A stretch of DNA of 64,000 nt from Streptomyces massasporeus (GCF_014648995.1 NZ_BMSE01000015.1:1-64000), one strand, 5' to 3'. Positions 16,380-24,842 are shown, counted from the stretch's first letter. Made by a program: numbers and translations. The notes: generated by a model not told the origin, from the letters alone.

Positions 16380-17129
16380 TCAGCGTTGCCGCTCCAGAAT
16401 GAGCACGGCCGCGGAGATTGACGACATTCGATTCGGACTGCACCGGGACTTGCGGAAGATCCGCCAGGACCTCAGTCGTGCGACGCCGCGTTCGACCGGT
16501 GCCCGTGCCGTGGCCAGCGCTCGGCTGATGGTTTGCTGGGTCGGGGTGAGGTCACGGCCCGGCGGGCGTCTGAGGGGTGTTGTCACCCATGGGCCGGCTC
16601 CCATGTAGGCGCGGTCGGCGAGGATCGGGACGCCCTGGCGTTCACAGATCCGGATGATCCGGTGGGCGCGGGCCGCAGTGAGATCGTGCGCGCGGCCGGG
16701 CATCGTCGGCGAGATCCACAGCAGCCGCCCGGCGGGGTCGGTCACCACCTGCACGTTCACCCCGTGTCGGCGGTGCTCGTGGGGGTAGTCGGCCAGGCTG
16801 TCGCCGACCCGGTCGCACTCGGCAAGGGTGCCGTCGAGCAGGACGTAGTCCGGGTCCGTCTCGCGCACAGCACGCAGCAGGCCGGGAGCCCGGTCGGCGA
16901 GCAGGTCGACGACGGCTGTCGTGTGGGCGTGGGCTGTGCCGACGGAGATGCCGAACCCGGCAGCGAGCTGGGCGACGGTGTCGTGCCGGCGCAGGTACAC
17001 CAGGCCGACCAGGGCACGCTGATGCGGTGGGAGCTTGCAGCGGCGGTCACCCTTGCGGGTGACGATGAGCATGGTGACCCAATCGACCAGGGTGTGAGGC
17101 AGGTCGAGTGCGGGAGAATACGGATCCAA
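16380..17129 (-). mobile_element. IS5-type (DDE_Tnp_4) transposase
   Basis: A 249-aa transposase of the IS5-superfamily type common in Streptomyces. An N-terminal HTH domain (PPHQRALVGLVYLRRHDTVAQ then GISVGTAHAHTTAVV) is followed by the DDE catalytic core: Asp in LLDGTLAECD, Asp in ILADRAYMGAG, Glu in APVERGVARLRSW. The segment HGVNVQVVTDPAGRLLWISP is typical. The frame is intact, so the protein could be active. I could not identify terminal inverted repeats or a target duplication by eye, so the element borders are not defined. Confidence 0.85.
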
Positions 17130-17251
17130 CGCGGCTCCTGTGCCTGTGGGTTGAGACTTCGAACGCCTCCCTCAAGGGCACGGGAGCCTCGTGCGTTGCG
17201 CAAGGGCTCTCCGACACCAAGTCGCTCCGACAATAGGCCGCCGACGCGGGC

Positions 17252-17647
17252 ATGACGATCACCACGCGAATGGTGAAGACTGGATGGATGCGACCTCACG
17301 CCCCTGGCGGACTCCTGTTCGTAGCGCTCGGTCTCATCCTTGTCGCCGCCGGCTACGTTTGGAGGGGACGTGTCCTGCGTCCCCTCTCGGCGAAACGGGC
17401 CCAGGCAGCCGTGATCCGGGACCGTTCCAGAAACCTGCTGCGCTCTGCGGACATGGCAATCGCCGGAGCGCGCCGCCGGGCCGCACACGACGAACCGGCC
17501 ATCGTCACGGTCGGAGACGTGACCAGGGTGGCGCGCCAGCACTACGGGTACCTCTTCGTGGAGCGCGAAGAAGCAGCTGCCGCCCTCCGCCAGCGCTATG
17601 AGGCTGCCGACTGCCGGGTGGACTGCATGACCGACGCCTTCAACTGA
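17252..17647 (+). CDS. Small single-pass membrane protein, unknown
   Basis: A 131-aa protein with one transmembrane helix (GGLLFVALGLILVAAGYVW, residues about 19-37) followed by a basic cytoplasmic tail (VLRPLSAKRAQAAVIRDRSR) and a helical C-terminus with two late Cys (DCRVDCMTDAFN). No family recognised. ATG 17288 is a possible shorter start. It lies between the transposase and the WYL regulator gene. Confidence 0.55.
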   Translation: MTITTRMVKTGWMRPHAPGGLLFVALGLILVAAGYVWRGRVLRPLSAKRAQAAVIRDRSRNLLRSADMAIAGARRRAAHDEPAIVTVGDVTRVARQHYGYLFVEREEAAAALRQRYEAADCRVDCMTDAFN

Positions 17648-17744
17648 CTGCCTCCCCGGCAAGTGCTTGACGCCAGAGGCGCCGGAGCTGTCACCTGATA
17701 GGTGGTCACGCTGAAAATGCTCCGTGGGTTGACGGCCCACGGGC

Positions 17745-18716
17745 TCAGACCCCGTCTTCATAGAGGGTAGCGAGCGCGGTGGCGCGGTCGCGCAGGACGG
17801 TGCGCAACGCCCCCGGGGTCAAGACCTCCGCATCCGTGCCGAGTTGCCACAACGCCCACTCGGCGTGCCGCAGATCCTGGTACGTCGCCTCCAGCCGCAG
17901 CCGGCCGCCCGGGTCGGGTGCCGCGGCGCGGACGGCGACGGCGCTGCTCATCAGGTCCTCCCGCCGCTGCGGGGCCACCCGCACCAGCACGGCGATGTGG
18001 TCGCCGGACAAGAACTGCGCGCAGCGTTCCCGCCAGACCCGGTCCAGATCGACCTGGTCCGGTCGCCGTGCCGGTTCGGAAAGCTCCTCGGCGGCCAGCA
18101 CCCGCGACAACCGGTACGTGCGGTCCGCGCCGGATCTCGTGGCCAGCAGGTAGCTCCGGTCGCGCACGGTGACCAGGCCGATCGGGTCCACCGTGCGCCA
18201 CTGCGGCGCCTGGCCCGTCGCCGCGTAGTGGATGCGCAGTTGGTGCCCGGCGAGCACTGCGCGCCGGATCTCGGTCATCGTCGCTCCGGCCACCTCCTGC
18301 GGGGCCGGCCGGCGTGAGAGCAGGTCGGTCTCCGGCTCGACGAGGAAACGCCGGGCCGCGTCGCTCGCGGTGGCGCGATGGCTTTCGGGCAGCGCGTCGG
18401 TCACCTTGCGTATCGCCGAGGCGAGTGCCGAGCCAAGGCCGAACACCTGCTCGCCGCGCCCCGATCCGGCGGTCAGCAAGGCGACGGTCTCGTCGTGGTT
18501 GAGCCCCGTGAGCTCGGTCCGGAAACCGGGCAACAGCGCGAAGCCGCCGTTGCGGCCGCGTTCGGCGTAGACCGGAACACCGGCTGCGGACAGCGCCTCG
18601 ATGTCGCGCAGCACGGTACGGGTGGACACCTCCAGCTCGCGGGCCAGCGTGTCCGCGGTCAGCCGACCGCGCTGACGCAGCAGCAGCACCAGCGAGACCA
18701 GCCGATCGGCGCGCAT
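17745..18716 (-). CDS. WYL-domain HTH transcriptional regulator (YafY/PafC type)
   Basis: A 323-aa regulator: N-terminal winged HTH of the HTH_11/DeoR kind (RLVSLVLLLRQRGRLTADTL and VSTRTVLRDIEALSAAGVPV), a central WYL domain (QLRIHYAATG, RTVDPIGLVTVRDRSYLLAT) and a C-terminal WCX extension (LRHAEWALWQLGTDAEVLTP). WYL domains are thought to sense ligands such as nucleic acid or nucleotides. It is divergent from a RidA-family gene with a 131-nt gap, an arrangement often seen in Streptomyces, so it probably controls that gene. Confidence 0.88.
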   Translation of the reverse strand: MRADRLVSLVLLLRQRGRLTADTLARELEVSTRTVLRDIEALSAAGVPVYAERGRNGGFALLPGFRTELTGLNHDETVALLTAGSGRGEQVFGLGSALASAIRKVTDALPESHRATASDAARRFLVEPETDLLSRRPAPQEVAGATMTEIRRAVLAGHQLRIHYAATGQAPQWRTVDPIGLVTVRDRSYLLATRSGADRTYRLSRVLAAEELSEPARRPDQVDLDRVWRERCAQFLSGDHIAVLVRVAPQRREDLMSSAVAVRAAAPDPGGRLRLEATYQDLRHAEWALWQLGTDAEVLTPGALRTVLRDRATALATLYEDGV

Positions 18717-18847
18717 GCGAGGACCCTATCCAATACATGACGAAGGGTGTCGTGATTCGTTGGCAGGCTCTTGAACACCGAGGACGTCGACGAAGGCGCC
18801 TGGCGCGCCGATGGACGTCGGACTCCCATGAGACGAATGGAGCTGCT

Positions 18848-19249
18848 GTGGCAGTGGAACGCACGGCGATCAACCCGGTGACGTGGTCGCTGGAGATGGG
18901 CTTCAACCAGGGGGAGACGGTCACCGGGCACACCCGGACCCTGTACTGCTCCGGACAGACCGCGATGAGCGGTGACGGCAAGCCCCGGCACGAGGGGGAC
19001 ATGGCGGCGCAGCTGGCACTCAGCCTCGACAACCTGGAGGCCGTGCTCGCCGAGGCGGGCATGTCCCTCGCGAACCTGATCCGGCTCAACGTCTACACCA
19101 CCGACGTGGATCTGCTGTTCCCCCACTACGGCGTGCTGGCGTCGCGTCTGGGCGCCGCCGGAGTGGCACCGACCACCACGATGCTCGGGGTGACACGGTT
19201 GGCCGTCCCCGGCCAACTGGTCGAACTCGAAGGGACCGCCGTCGCGTGA
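18848..19249 (+). CDS. RidA/YjgF family protein
   Basis: A 133-aa protein of the RidA (YjgF/YER057c/UK114) family, members of which are enamine/imine deaminases or related. Visible features are RTLYCSGQTAMSGDGKP, DNLEAVLAEAGMSLANLIRL, NVYTTDVD and the ending LAVPGQLVELEGTAVA. The family's catalytic Arg (normally in a xxSR/RAxVxxxxLP region) is not evident, so this may be one of the non-deaminase subgroups. GTG 18848 is chosen because GGAG lies 6 nt upstream; the frame is open further. Divergent from a WYL regulator. Confidence 0.85.
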   Translation: MAVERTAINPVTWSLEMGFNQGETVTGHTRTLYCSGQTAMSGDGKPRHEGDMAAQLALSLDNLEAVLAEAGMSLANLIRLNVYTTDVDLLFPHYGVLASRLGAAGVAPTTTMLGVTRLAVPGQLVELEGTAVA

Positions 19250-19319
19250 CGCGACCTCGCCGCCTCTCCTGTTCGTGCCGGTCCGCCGGCACGAACAGCG
19301 GGCAGATGGGTGACTGGCG

Positions 19320-19805
19320 ATGCGCAGGATGACGACGATCGGCGTCTACGGGTTCGACGGCGAGTCCTTTCTGCAACGCCTGCGGCAGGCGGACGTCCGC
19401 CTTCTGCTCGACGTACGTCAGCGCCGAGGCGTCCGTGGACCCGAGTACGCCTGGGCGAATTCGCACCGGCTGCAGGCGGCCCTCGCCGAGGCCGGGATCG
19501 CCTATGAGCACCATCCCGAACTCGCCCCGACCACCGAACTGCGCATGCTCCAGTACGCCGAGGACGACCGTCGAGGGGTCGGCAAGCGCTCGCGCCGCGA
19601 ACTCGCCGCCGAGTACATCCGTCGCTACACCACCGAGATCCTCGACCGCGCCGACCTCGCACCGATCGTGTCGGCGCTGCCGAGCAGGGGGACCGCGGCG
19701 CTGTTCTGCGTCGAGGGCGACCCGGAGGCCTGCCATCGCTCGCTGATCGCCCGGCGCCTGGCCGAACGGCACCGCGTCACGATCGAGCACCTGCGCCCGA
19801 GGTGA
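19320..19805 (+). CDS. DUF488 domain-containing protein
   Basis: A 161-aa DUF488 protein. The signature Cys-rich loop FCVEGDPEACHRS (CxxxPxxCHR) and the N-terminal DVRQRRGVRGPEYAWAN are both present. The family is widespread and of unknown biochemical role; the loop resembles a nucleophile- or metal-binding site. It lies 70 nt downstream of the RidA gene on the same strand and may be cotranscribed. MTTIGVYGFDG at 19329 is an alternative start. Confidence 0.85.
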   Translation: MRRMTTIGVYGFDGESFLQRLRQADVRLLLDVRQRRGVRGPEYAWANSHRLQAALAEAGIAYEHHPELAPTTELRMLQYAEDDRRGVGKRSRRELAAEYIRRYTTEILDRADLAPIVSALPSRGTAALFCVEGDPEACHRSLIARRLAERHRVTIEHLRPR

Positions 19806-19882
19806 GGGACGAGCCGGATGCCGCGAAACCTTCTGACGCGAGTAGGGCTCCCGGGCGGGTGTCCGGCGCGGCAAAGGATCAT

Positions 19883-19944
19883 GGCGATGATGTGGACAGG
19901 TAGTTCATATCCTGCTTATATGGACTCATCGTCCACATGTCGCC
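19883..19944. promoter_or_regulatory. Imperfect inverted repeat upstream of SDR gene
   Basis: ATGTGGAC (19890-19897) and GTCCACAT (19931-19938) are perfect complements. The pairing extends outward with one bulge (GGCGA...TCGCC) to 19883-19944. Between them is the AT-rich stretch TCATATCC...TTATATGGA that could hold the -10 box. A likely regulator site ending 14 nt before the SDR start codon. Confidence 0.5.
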
Positions 19945-19958
19945 CAAGGGAGAGACCC

Positions 19959-20708
19959 ATGACCAGCACACCTCGCACCACCACCCGTCGCGTCGCGCTC
20001 GTCACCGGCGGTTCCGGCGGCATCGGCAAGGCCGTCGTGGAGCGGCTCGCCGCCGACGGCTTCGCCCTCGCCGTGCACTACGCGGGCAACAAGGCCAAGG
20101 CCGAAGCGCTCGTCGAGGAGATCACCGCGTCCGGCGGCCAGGCCATCGCGGTCAGCGGTGACGTCGCCGACGAGCAGGAGATGGAAGCCGCCTTCGAGGC
20201 CGTCGAGACGGCGTTCGGCGGGATCGACGTCGTGATCAACACCGCCGGCATCATGGTGCTCGCGCCGATCGCCGACATGAACCTCGACGACCTGGACCGG
20301 ATGCACCGCACGAACATCCGCGGCACCTTCGTCGTCGCCCAGCAGGCCGCCCGCCGGGTGCGCGGCGGTGGCGCGATCATCAACGTGTCCACGTCGGTCA
20401 CCCGCACCCAGCTGCCCACCTACGCGGCGTACGTCGCCAGCAAGGCCGCCGTGCAGAGCATCGCGCTGATCCTCGCCCGCGAACTGCGCGGCAAGGACAT
20501 CACCGTCAACACCGTCGCACCCGGCCCGGTCGCCACCCCGCTGTTCCTCGAGGGCAAGGACGAGGCGACCGTCGCCCACTTCGCCAAGGCCACCCCGCTG
20601 GAGCGGCTGGGCGAGCCGCGCGACGTCGCCGAGTCGGTCGCCTTCCTCGCCGGCCCGGCCCGCTGGGTCAACGGGCAGGTCCTCTACACCAACGGCGGCC
20701 TGGCCTGA
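19959..20708 (+). CDS. Short-chain dehydrogenase/reductase
   Basis: A 249-aa classical SDR oxidoreductase. The cofactor loop is TGGSGGIG (TGxxxGxG), the NAG-equivalent is NTAGIM, Ser is in INVSTSVTR, and the catalytic pair is in YAAYVASKAAV (YxxxK). The ending WVNGQVLYTNGG is typical of 3-oxoacyl-ACP-reductase-like SDRs. NAD(P)H specificity and substrate are unknown. Start 19959 follows a GGGAGAGA ribosome site. A TetR gene lies 201 nt downstream on the same strand, with the 5' remnant of another SDR between them. Confidence 0.9.
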   Translation: MTSTPRTTTRRVALVTGGSGGIGKAVVERLAADGFALAVHYAGNKAKAEALVEEITASGGQAIAVSGDVADEQEMEAAFEAVETAFGGIDVVINTAGIMVLAPIADMNLDDLDRMHRTNIRGTFVVAQQAARRVRGGGAIINVSTSVTRTQLPTYAAYVASKAAVQSIALILARELRGKDITVNTVAPGPVATPLFLEGKDEATVAHFAKATPLERLGEPRDVAESVAFLAGPARWVNGQVLYTNGGLA

Positions 20709-20751
20709 CCTCGAGACACCCCACTCGGGCACCCGCCCGCGCGGCACTCCC

Positions 20752-20806
20752 GAAGGAGAAGCCCCTGTCGTCCGTCGTCGTCATCACCGGTGCCGCCACC
20801 GGCACA
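20752..20806 (+). pseudogene. 5' remnant of a second SDR gene
   Basis: A ribosome-site-like GAAGGAGAA (20752-20760) is followed from 20765 by codons reading SSVVVITGAATGT, which is the start of a classical SDR Rossmann fold (VVVITGAATGIG). The similarity stops abruptly near 20806 and no rest of the gene follows. The first codon is now CTG. It looks like a deletion that fused the start of an SDR gene to the leader of the TetR gene. Confidence 0.5.
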
Positions 20807-20909
20807 ACTCCTGCACGTCAGGGGAGCCGTGAGGACCAGCCCGGCCGGGGCGTCCGACCGTACGGCTTCCTAGACTGATCCGACCTGGAACACGCGAGGG
20901 AGAGACATC

Positions 20910-21521
20910 GTGACGAAGCAGGCCGAGGGCGCCGCCGAGCGCCCGGCCCGCGGTCGTGGGCGCCGCCCGGCCGACGAGGTCCGCGCGGACGTCTTCCGCG
21001 TGGTCGGAGAGGTGCTCCTGGAGGAAGGGATCGCCGACCTGACCTTCGAACGGGTTGCCCGCCTGTCCGGTGTCAGCAAGACGACGCTGTACAAGTGGTG
21101 GCCCTCCAAGGGCGCCCTCGCCCTCGACGGCTACTTCCACGCCGTCGAGGAGACGCTCGCCTTCGAGGACACCGGCGACATCCGCGCCGACCTCACCCGC
21201 CAGTTGCGTGCGTTCGCGCACATCATGACCGGTACGCCGGCCGGGCGGGTGGTGACCGAGCTGATCGGGCAGTCCCAGACCGACGAAGACCTGGCCACCG
21301 CCTTCCGCTCCCTGTACTCCTCCGAACGCCGGCGACTGGCGGGGGAGCGGCTGCTGCGCGCCAAGCGGCAGGGACAGATCCGCGACGACGTCGACGTCCA
21401 GATCCTCGTCGACCAGCTGTGGGGCGCCGTCTACCACCGGATGCTCGTCCCGGACGAGCCGGTGACCGACGACTTCGTCGTCGCCCTGGTCTCCAACCTG
21501 ATCGACGGCATCACTCCGTAG
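20910..21521 (+). CDS. TetR family transcriptional regulator
   Basis: A 203-aa TetR protein starting at GTG 20910 after AGGGAGAGAC. An Arg-rich N-terminal arm (RPARGRGRRPADEVR) precedes the HTH LTFERVARLSGVSKTTLYKW with WPSKGALALDGYF. The ligand domain (LRAFAHIMTGTPAGRVVTEL and LVDQLWGAVYHRML) is of the TetR_C_16/AefR-like type. The likely target is the upstream SDR gene, whose promoter region has an inverted repeat; this is inferred from neighbourhood only. Confidence 0.88.
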   Translation: MTKQAEGAAERPARGRGRRPADEVRADVFRVVGEVLLEEGIADLTFERVARLSGVSKTTLYKWWPSKGALALDGYFHAVEETLAFEDTGDIRADLTRQLRAFAHIMTGTPAGRVVTELIGQSQTDEDLATAFRSLYSSERRRLAGERLLRAKRQGQIRDDVDVQILVDQLWGAVYHRMLVPDEPVTDDFVVALVSNLIDGITP

Positions 21522-21551
21522 ACGGTGGCAGCGGACAACCCGCCGGCACGC

Positions 21552-21950
21552 TCACTCGGTCACCGAGTCGCCATGACGGTGGGCCACCCTCCACCGGCCC
21601 TCCTCGCGGCGGTAGACCTGGGTGGCCCGCAGCGTGTAGGTGCGCGGCACTCCGTCGACGGAGGCGGAGGTGTGCTCGAGACCGGCCGTGTAGGCCATGT
21701 CTCCCGCAACGTCGTACGCCTGGAGTTCGAAGACGTACGACGTGCAGTCGGAGAAGCTCCTGCCGAGGGTGGTGAAGAGCTCGTCCAGCTCCTGCTGCCC
21801 GTAGGCGTTCCGCCATGCCCCCAGAACACTCACCGGTTCGTTGCGTGACCAGAGCGCCCGGCGGGGAGCCGCATCGCCGTTGTGCAGCGCAAGCTCCGCC
21901 TCGTACAGGGCGGTCGTGACCCACTCCAGGAAATCGTCACGGTCGGTCAT
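21552..21950 (-). CDS. SnoaL-like / NTF2-fold protein
   Basis: A 132-aa protein with the cone-shaped NTF2-like fold of the SnoaL/ketosteroid-isomerase group: FLEWVTTALYEAELALHNGD, VSVLGAWRNAYGQQELDELF and the strand pair TYTLRATQVYRREEGRWRVAHRHGD split over the C-terminus. Members include isomerases, cyclases and many proteins of unknown role. ATG 21950 is chosen because it starts MTDRDDFLEW, which fits the family. Convergent with the TetR gene. Confidence 0.8.
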   Translation of the reverse strand: MTDRDDFLEWVTTALYEAELALHNGDAAPRRALWSRNEPVSVLGAWRNAYGQQELDELFTTLGRSFSDCTSYVFELQAYDVAGDMAYTAGLEHTSASVDGVPRTYTLRATQVYRREEGRWRVAHRHGDSVTE

Positions 21951-22094
21951 GTCTTCATCATGGGCCCAGGTGCACGCGATGCCCACGATCTCGGTCGACG
22001 GCGCGCGCGTGGCACCAGGTTCCCCGGGCCCGCGGACCGACGTCCCGGCTCTCGACCGGCCCGCGTTGTCAGTGGTGGCTGCAACGCTGGACGG

Positions 22095-22391
22095 ATGAAC
22101 GGCGACGAGCAACTGCTGCGCGGCCGGGTCTACGGCCACGACCACGACGACCCCGACCCGGGACCCCGCTCCGGGAAGACCTACGCCCACCTCGTCGGAG
22201 GGCCGCTGGACGGGTTGCTGCTGGATGTCACGGGCTGGACGCCGGACGAGATCGGCACGGGTGCAGCACTGCCCACTGAACTCGGGCAGTTCCCCGGCGG
22301 CCGCGCACTGTACGATCCCGGCCCCGGCGAGCCGCGTGCCCTCGGCCCCGGAGTGGCGTGCCGCTTCCACTACCGCGGGGACAGTCCCTGA
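22095..22391 (+). CDS. Conserved hypothetical protein
   Basis: A 98-aa protein, MNGDEQLLRGRVYGHDHDDP onward, with a conserved core KTYAHLVGGPLDGLLLDVTGW that is seen in small actinobacterial proteins of unknown function. His/Asp-rich N-terminus, no signal peptide or membrane segment. The start at 22095 follows GGACG only; the gene is supported by codon usage. Divergent from the SnoaL-like gene. Confidence 0.6.
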   Translation: MNGDEQLLRGRVYGHDHDDPDPGPRSGKTYAHLVGGPLDGLLLDVTGWTPDEIGTGAALPTELGQFPGGRALYDPGPGEPRALGPGVACRFHYRGDSP

Positions 22392-22541
22392 GGGGTGACG
22401 ATGCGGGACCGTCCGGACGCCCGTCACGTCGGTCACTCGATTCGGGCGGGGCCCGGTAGCCACTCTCGACGCACGCCACGCTCGGGCCGTACGACGAGTG
22501 GACCGTGAGCGCCGCCTGGTCGGTCGTGCCCGGCCCGGCTG

Positions 22542-23288
22542 TCAGCTCTTGGCCAGCGTGCGTTCCAGGAGAGGCAGCAGACGGTCCCAGTGGCGCCGCA
22601 GCGCAGAGGGGTCGAAGGCATCGGTGTCGGACATGGTGAAGCCGTGGACGGTGCCGGGGTAGATCTCTGAGGTGTGGTCGACACCCGCGGCGTCCAGTGC
22701 CCGGTTGAGCTCGGCGAGGGCCTCGGGCGTCAGGTCGGACTCGGCGTGGCCGAGGTGGACCTCGGCGGTGAGCTTGGACAGCAGGAGGCGCAGACTCTCG
22801 GGCCCGTCGGCGCCCACGGGGCCGTGGAATCCGGCGACGGCGGCGACCTCGCCGGGGTGGGCCGCGGCGGTGGTCATCGCCAGAAGGCCGCCGATGCAGT
22901 AGCCGGTCACCGCGACCGGTCCGGCGTCGACCTCGGGCTGGGCGGTGAGGAACCCGAGGTAGGCGTCGGCGTCGCTCAGGACGCGTTCGGTGGTGTGCGC
23001 CTCGATCAAGGGCATCAGCCGGGCGAAGAGGGCGGGCCGGACCTCTTCTCCGATGTGCTCCGGAAGCTCGATCACCGGTGCCGGGCCGTGCCGGTAGAAG
23101 ACGTTCGGGACGAGCACGTAGTACCCGTGTCCAGCGAGTTCGCGGGCCATCTCCCGCAGCACGGGCCGGATGCCGAAGCCGTCCGCGTACATCAGCACCC
23201 CGGGGTGCCGCTCGCCCTGGTCGGGGAAGGCGGCGAAGGCGTCGGCCCGGCCGTCCGTGGTGGGGATCCGCAGTGTCTTGATGGGCAA
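22542..23288 (-). CDS. Dienelactone hydrolase family protein
   Basis: A 248-aa alpha/beta hydrolase of the dienelactone hydrolase family. The nucleophile is Cys in GYCIGGLLA, followed by the acidic residue in HLGHAESDLTPEAL and His in YPGTVHGFTM. It would hydrolyse a lactone or ester in aromatic or xenobiotic degradation. The start is a TTG at 23288 with AGAGAGG 6 nt upstream; an ATG at 23330 would lie within the operator region and is unlikely. Divergent from a MarR gene, with two identical-type palindromes between them. Confidence 0.88.
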   Translation of the reverse strand: MPIKTLRIPTTDGRADAFAAFPDQGERHPGVLMYADGFGIRPVLREMARELAGHGYYVLVPNVFYRHGPAPVIELPEHIGEEVRPALFARLMPLIEAHTTERVLSDADAYLGFLTAQPEVDAGPVAVTGYCIGGLLAMTTAAAHPGEVAAVAGFHGPVGADGPESLRLLLSKLTAEVHLGHAESDLTPEALAELNRALDAAGVDHTSEIYPGTVHGFTMSDTDAFDPSALRRHWDRLLPLLERTLAKS

Positions 23289-23319
23289 GTTCTGCCTCTC
23301 TGTCGGCCACACGATCAGC

Positions 23320-23334
23320 GTTAGTCGCACTAAC
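23320..23334. promoter_or_regulatory. MarR operator copy 1
   Basis: GTTAGT-CGC-ACTAAC, a perfect 6-bp inverted repeat with 3-nt spacer (extends by one pair, C/G, on each side). It lies 31 nt upstream of the dienelactone hydrolase start. Confidence 0.75.
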
Positions 23335-23362
23335 GATTCAGAGGTCTGAGCGAACGTACATC

Positions 23363-23377
23363 GTTAGTCCCACTAAC
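23363..23377. promoter_or_regulatory. MarR operator copy 2
   Basis: GTTAGT-CCC-ACTAAC, same palindrome as copy 1 with its centre 43 bp away, about four helical turns, and 20 nt upstream of the MarR start codon. Confidence 0.75.
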
Positions 23378-23397
23378 ACAACGGTAGATTTGATGCC

Positions 23398-23880
23398 ATG
23401 ACCAGAGCCGAGGCAGCCGACCTGCCCGACGCGGACGCGCTCAGGACGCCCGACAGGCTGCGGCGACGGGCGAGCCGGCTGTTGTCCCAACTGACCGTGC
23501 GATCGGACCGGCTGATCACCGAAGGGCTGGCCCGGGCCGACGCCCGCAAGTGGCACTACGCCGTGCTCGCCTCACTGCAGGAGTTCAGCCCGGCCAGCCA
23601 GGCGGAGCTGAGCAGGCGCTCCGGTATCTACCGCAGCGACATGGTCGGTGTCCTCAACGAACTGGCCGAGCGCGACCTGGTCGAACGGACGCCGGACCCC
23701 GCCGACCGGCGCCGCAACGTCATCACGATCTCCCCCCGAGGCCACCGCCACCTGGACCGCCTGGACGTGCTCCTGGACGACCTCCACGACACACTCCTCG
23801 CACCTCTCGACCCGGCCGAACGCGACCAGTTCGTCCAGTTGCTCACGCGCTTGCTGGACCACCACGCCGGAGCGTCGTGA
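23398..23880 (+). CDS. MarR family transcriptional regulator
   Basis: A 160-aa winged-helix MarR regulator: SPASQAELSRRSGIYRSDMVGVLNEL is the recognition region (residues about 62-87) followed by the wing DLVERTPDPADRRRNVITIS. Flanking helices form the dimer domain. Two GTTAGT-N3-ACTAAC palindromes lie between this gene and the dienelactone hydrolase gene, so it very probably represses both and is relieved by a small phenolic or lactone-type ligand; the ligand is inference. Confidence 0.92.
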   Translation: MTRAEAADLPDADALRTPDRLRRRASRLLSQLTVRSDRLITEGLARADARKWHYAVLASLQEFSPASQAELSRRSGIYRSDMVGVLNELAERDLVERTPDPADRRRNVITISPRGHRHLDRLDVLLDDLHDTLLAPLDPAERDQFVQLLTRLLDHHAGAS

Positions 23881-24035
23881 GCGGCGGGGCGGGGGCACCG
23901 GACGTGCTCGACGGAGACATCAGTCCACGAGGGCAGGCACCCTGCCCCTGACCTCCGTCGACTTCGTTTCGACGACGTCCGGTCGAGTATGGGCGGCGCA
24001 AAGGAACAAGCACCGACGGCGCAGCCCGTGTCACG

Positions 24036-24842
24036 ATGCCTGGCATGGCTGGTCGCGCGCTGAGTTTCGGAGTAGTGGCGGAAGCGTACGAGCGGTTCCG
24101 GCCCGGGTATCCCGTGGAACTGCTCGACCTGGTGATGGCGTACGCGGGCCATCCGGTCCGGACTGCCCTGGAAATCGGGGCCGGTACGGGCAAAGCCACC
24201 CGGCTGTTCGCTCAGCGAGGGATCACGGTCACCGCGACCGAACCCGACGGGTCCATGCTCGCCGAGCTGCGCAAACACGTGCCGGCGAACGTCAGCGCTG
24301 TGCAAGCCGCGTTCGAGGACGTGCGACCGGGGGAGCGGTACGGGCTGGTCTACGCGGCCGCGGCGTTGCACTGGACGAACCCGGAGAACCGATGGTCGCG
24401 TATGGCCGCACTGCTGGAGCCGGGTGGCGTGTTCGCTTCGTTCGGCGGGCCGTTCCGGTTGGCCGACCCGGCCGTGGAGGAGGCCGTTCGCGCGGCGAGA
24501 GCGGCGTTCTTGGAGAGCGACGAGATCCCGTCCCCCGACGGGACCCCTCCGGAACAAGAGATGCAGTGGCCGGGTACCGAGCTGCAACGTTCCGAGTGGT
24601 TCACCGACGTCCAACAGGCCCTGATCGAACGGCACGTGATGATGAGCGCCCACGACTACATCGGGTACCTCTCCACCGTCTCGGCCTACCTCGTCCTGCC
24701 GCTCCCGGATCGGCAGCAGGTCTTCAGCCGGATCATGCGTGTCCTCCCGGACAGCGTCGAGATGACCGCCGACATCACCCTCCATCTCGCGCGTCGGCGC
24801 TCCTGGGACGGGGGAAGCCCAGTTCGTCGAGCAGTCTGCTGA
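24036..24842 (+). CDS. Class I SAM-dependent methyltransferase
   Basis: A 268-aa methyltransferase. Motif I is LEIGAGTGKATRLFA (about residue 47) with TATEPDGSML as the ribose-binding acidic strand and LVYAAAALHWTNPENRW as motif IV/V. The opening SFGVVAEAYERFRPGYP is typical of the trans-aconitate/UbiE-like methyltransferase subgroup in actinobacteria. Substrate unknown. ATG 24045 is an equally possible start. Its 3' end overlaps the convergent gene by 68 nt. Confidence 0.85.
   Translation: MPGMAGRALSFGVVAEAYERFRPGYPVELLDLVMAYAGHPVRTALEIGAGTGKATRLFAQRGITVTATEPDGSMLAELRKHVPANVSAVQAAFEDVRPGERYGLVYAAAALHWTNPENRWSRMAALLEPGGVFASFGGPFRLADPAVEEAVRAARAAFLESDEIPSPDGTPPEQEMQWPGTELQRSEWFTDVQQALIERHVMMSAHDYIGYLSTVSAYLVLPLPDRQQVFSRIMRVLPDSVEMTADITLHLARRRSWDGGSPVRRAVC

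Noticed and set aside
16300..17251. Terminal inverted repeats of the IS5-type element
   Set aside because: I compared both flanks by eye and found no convincing inverted ends or target duplication, so no element borders are given.
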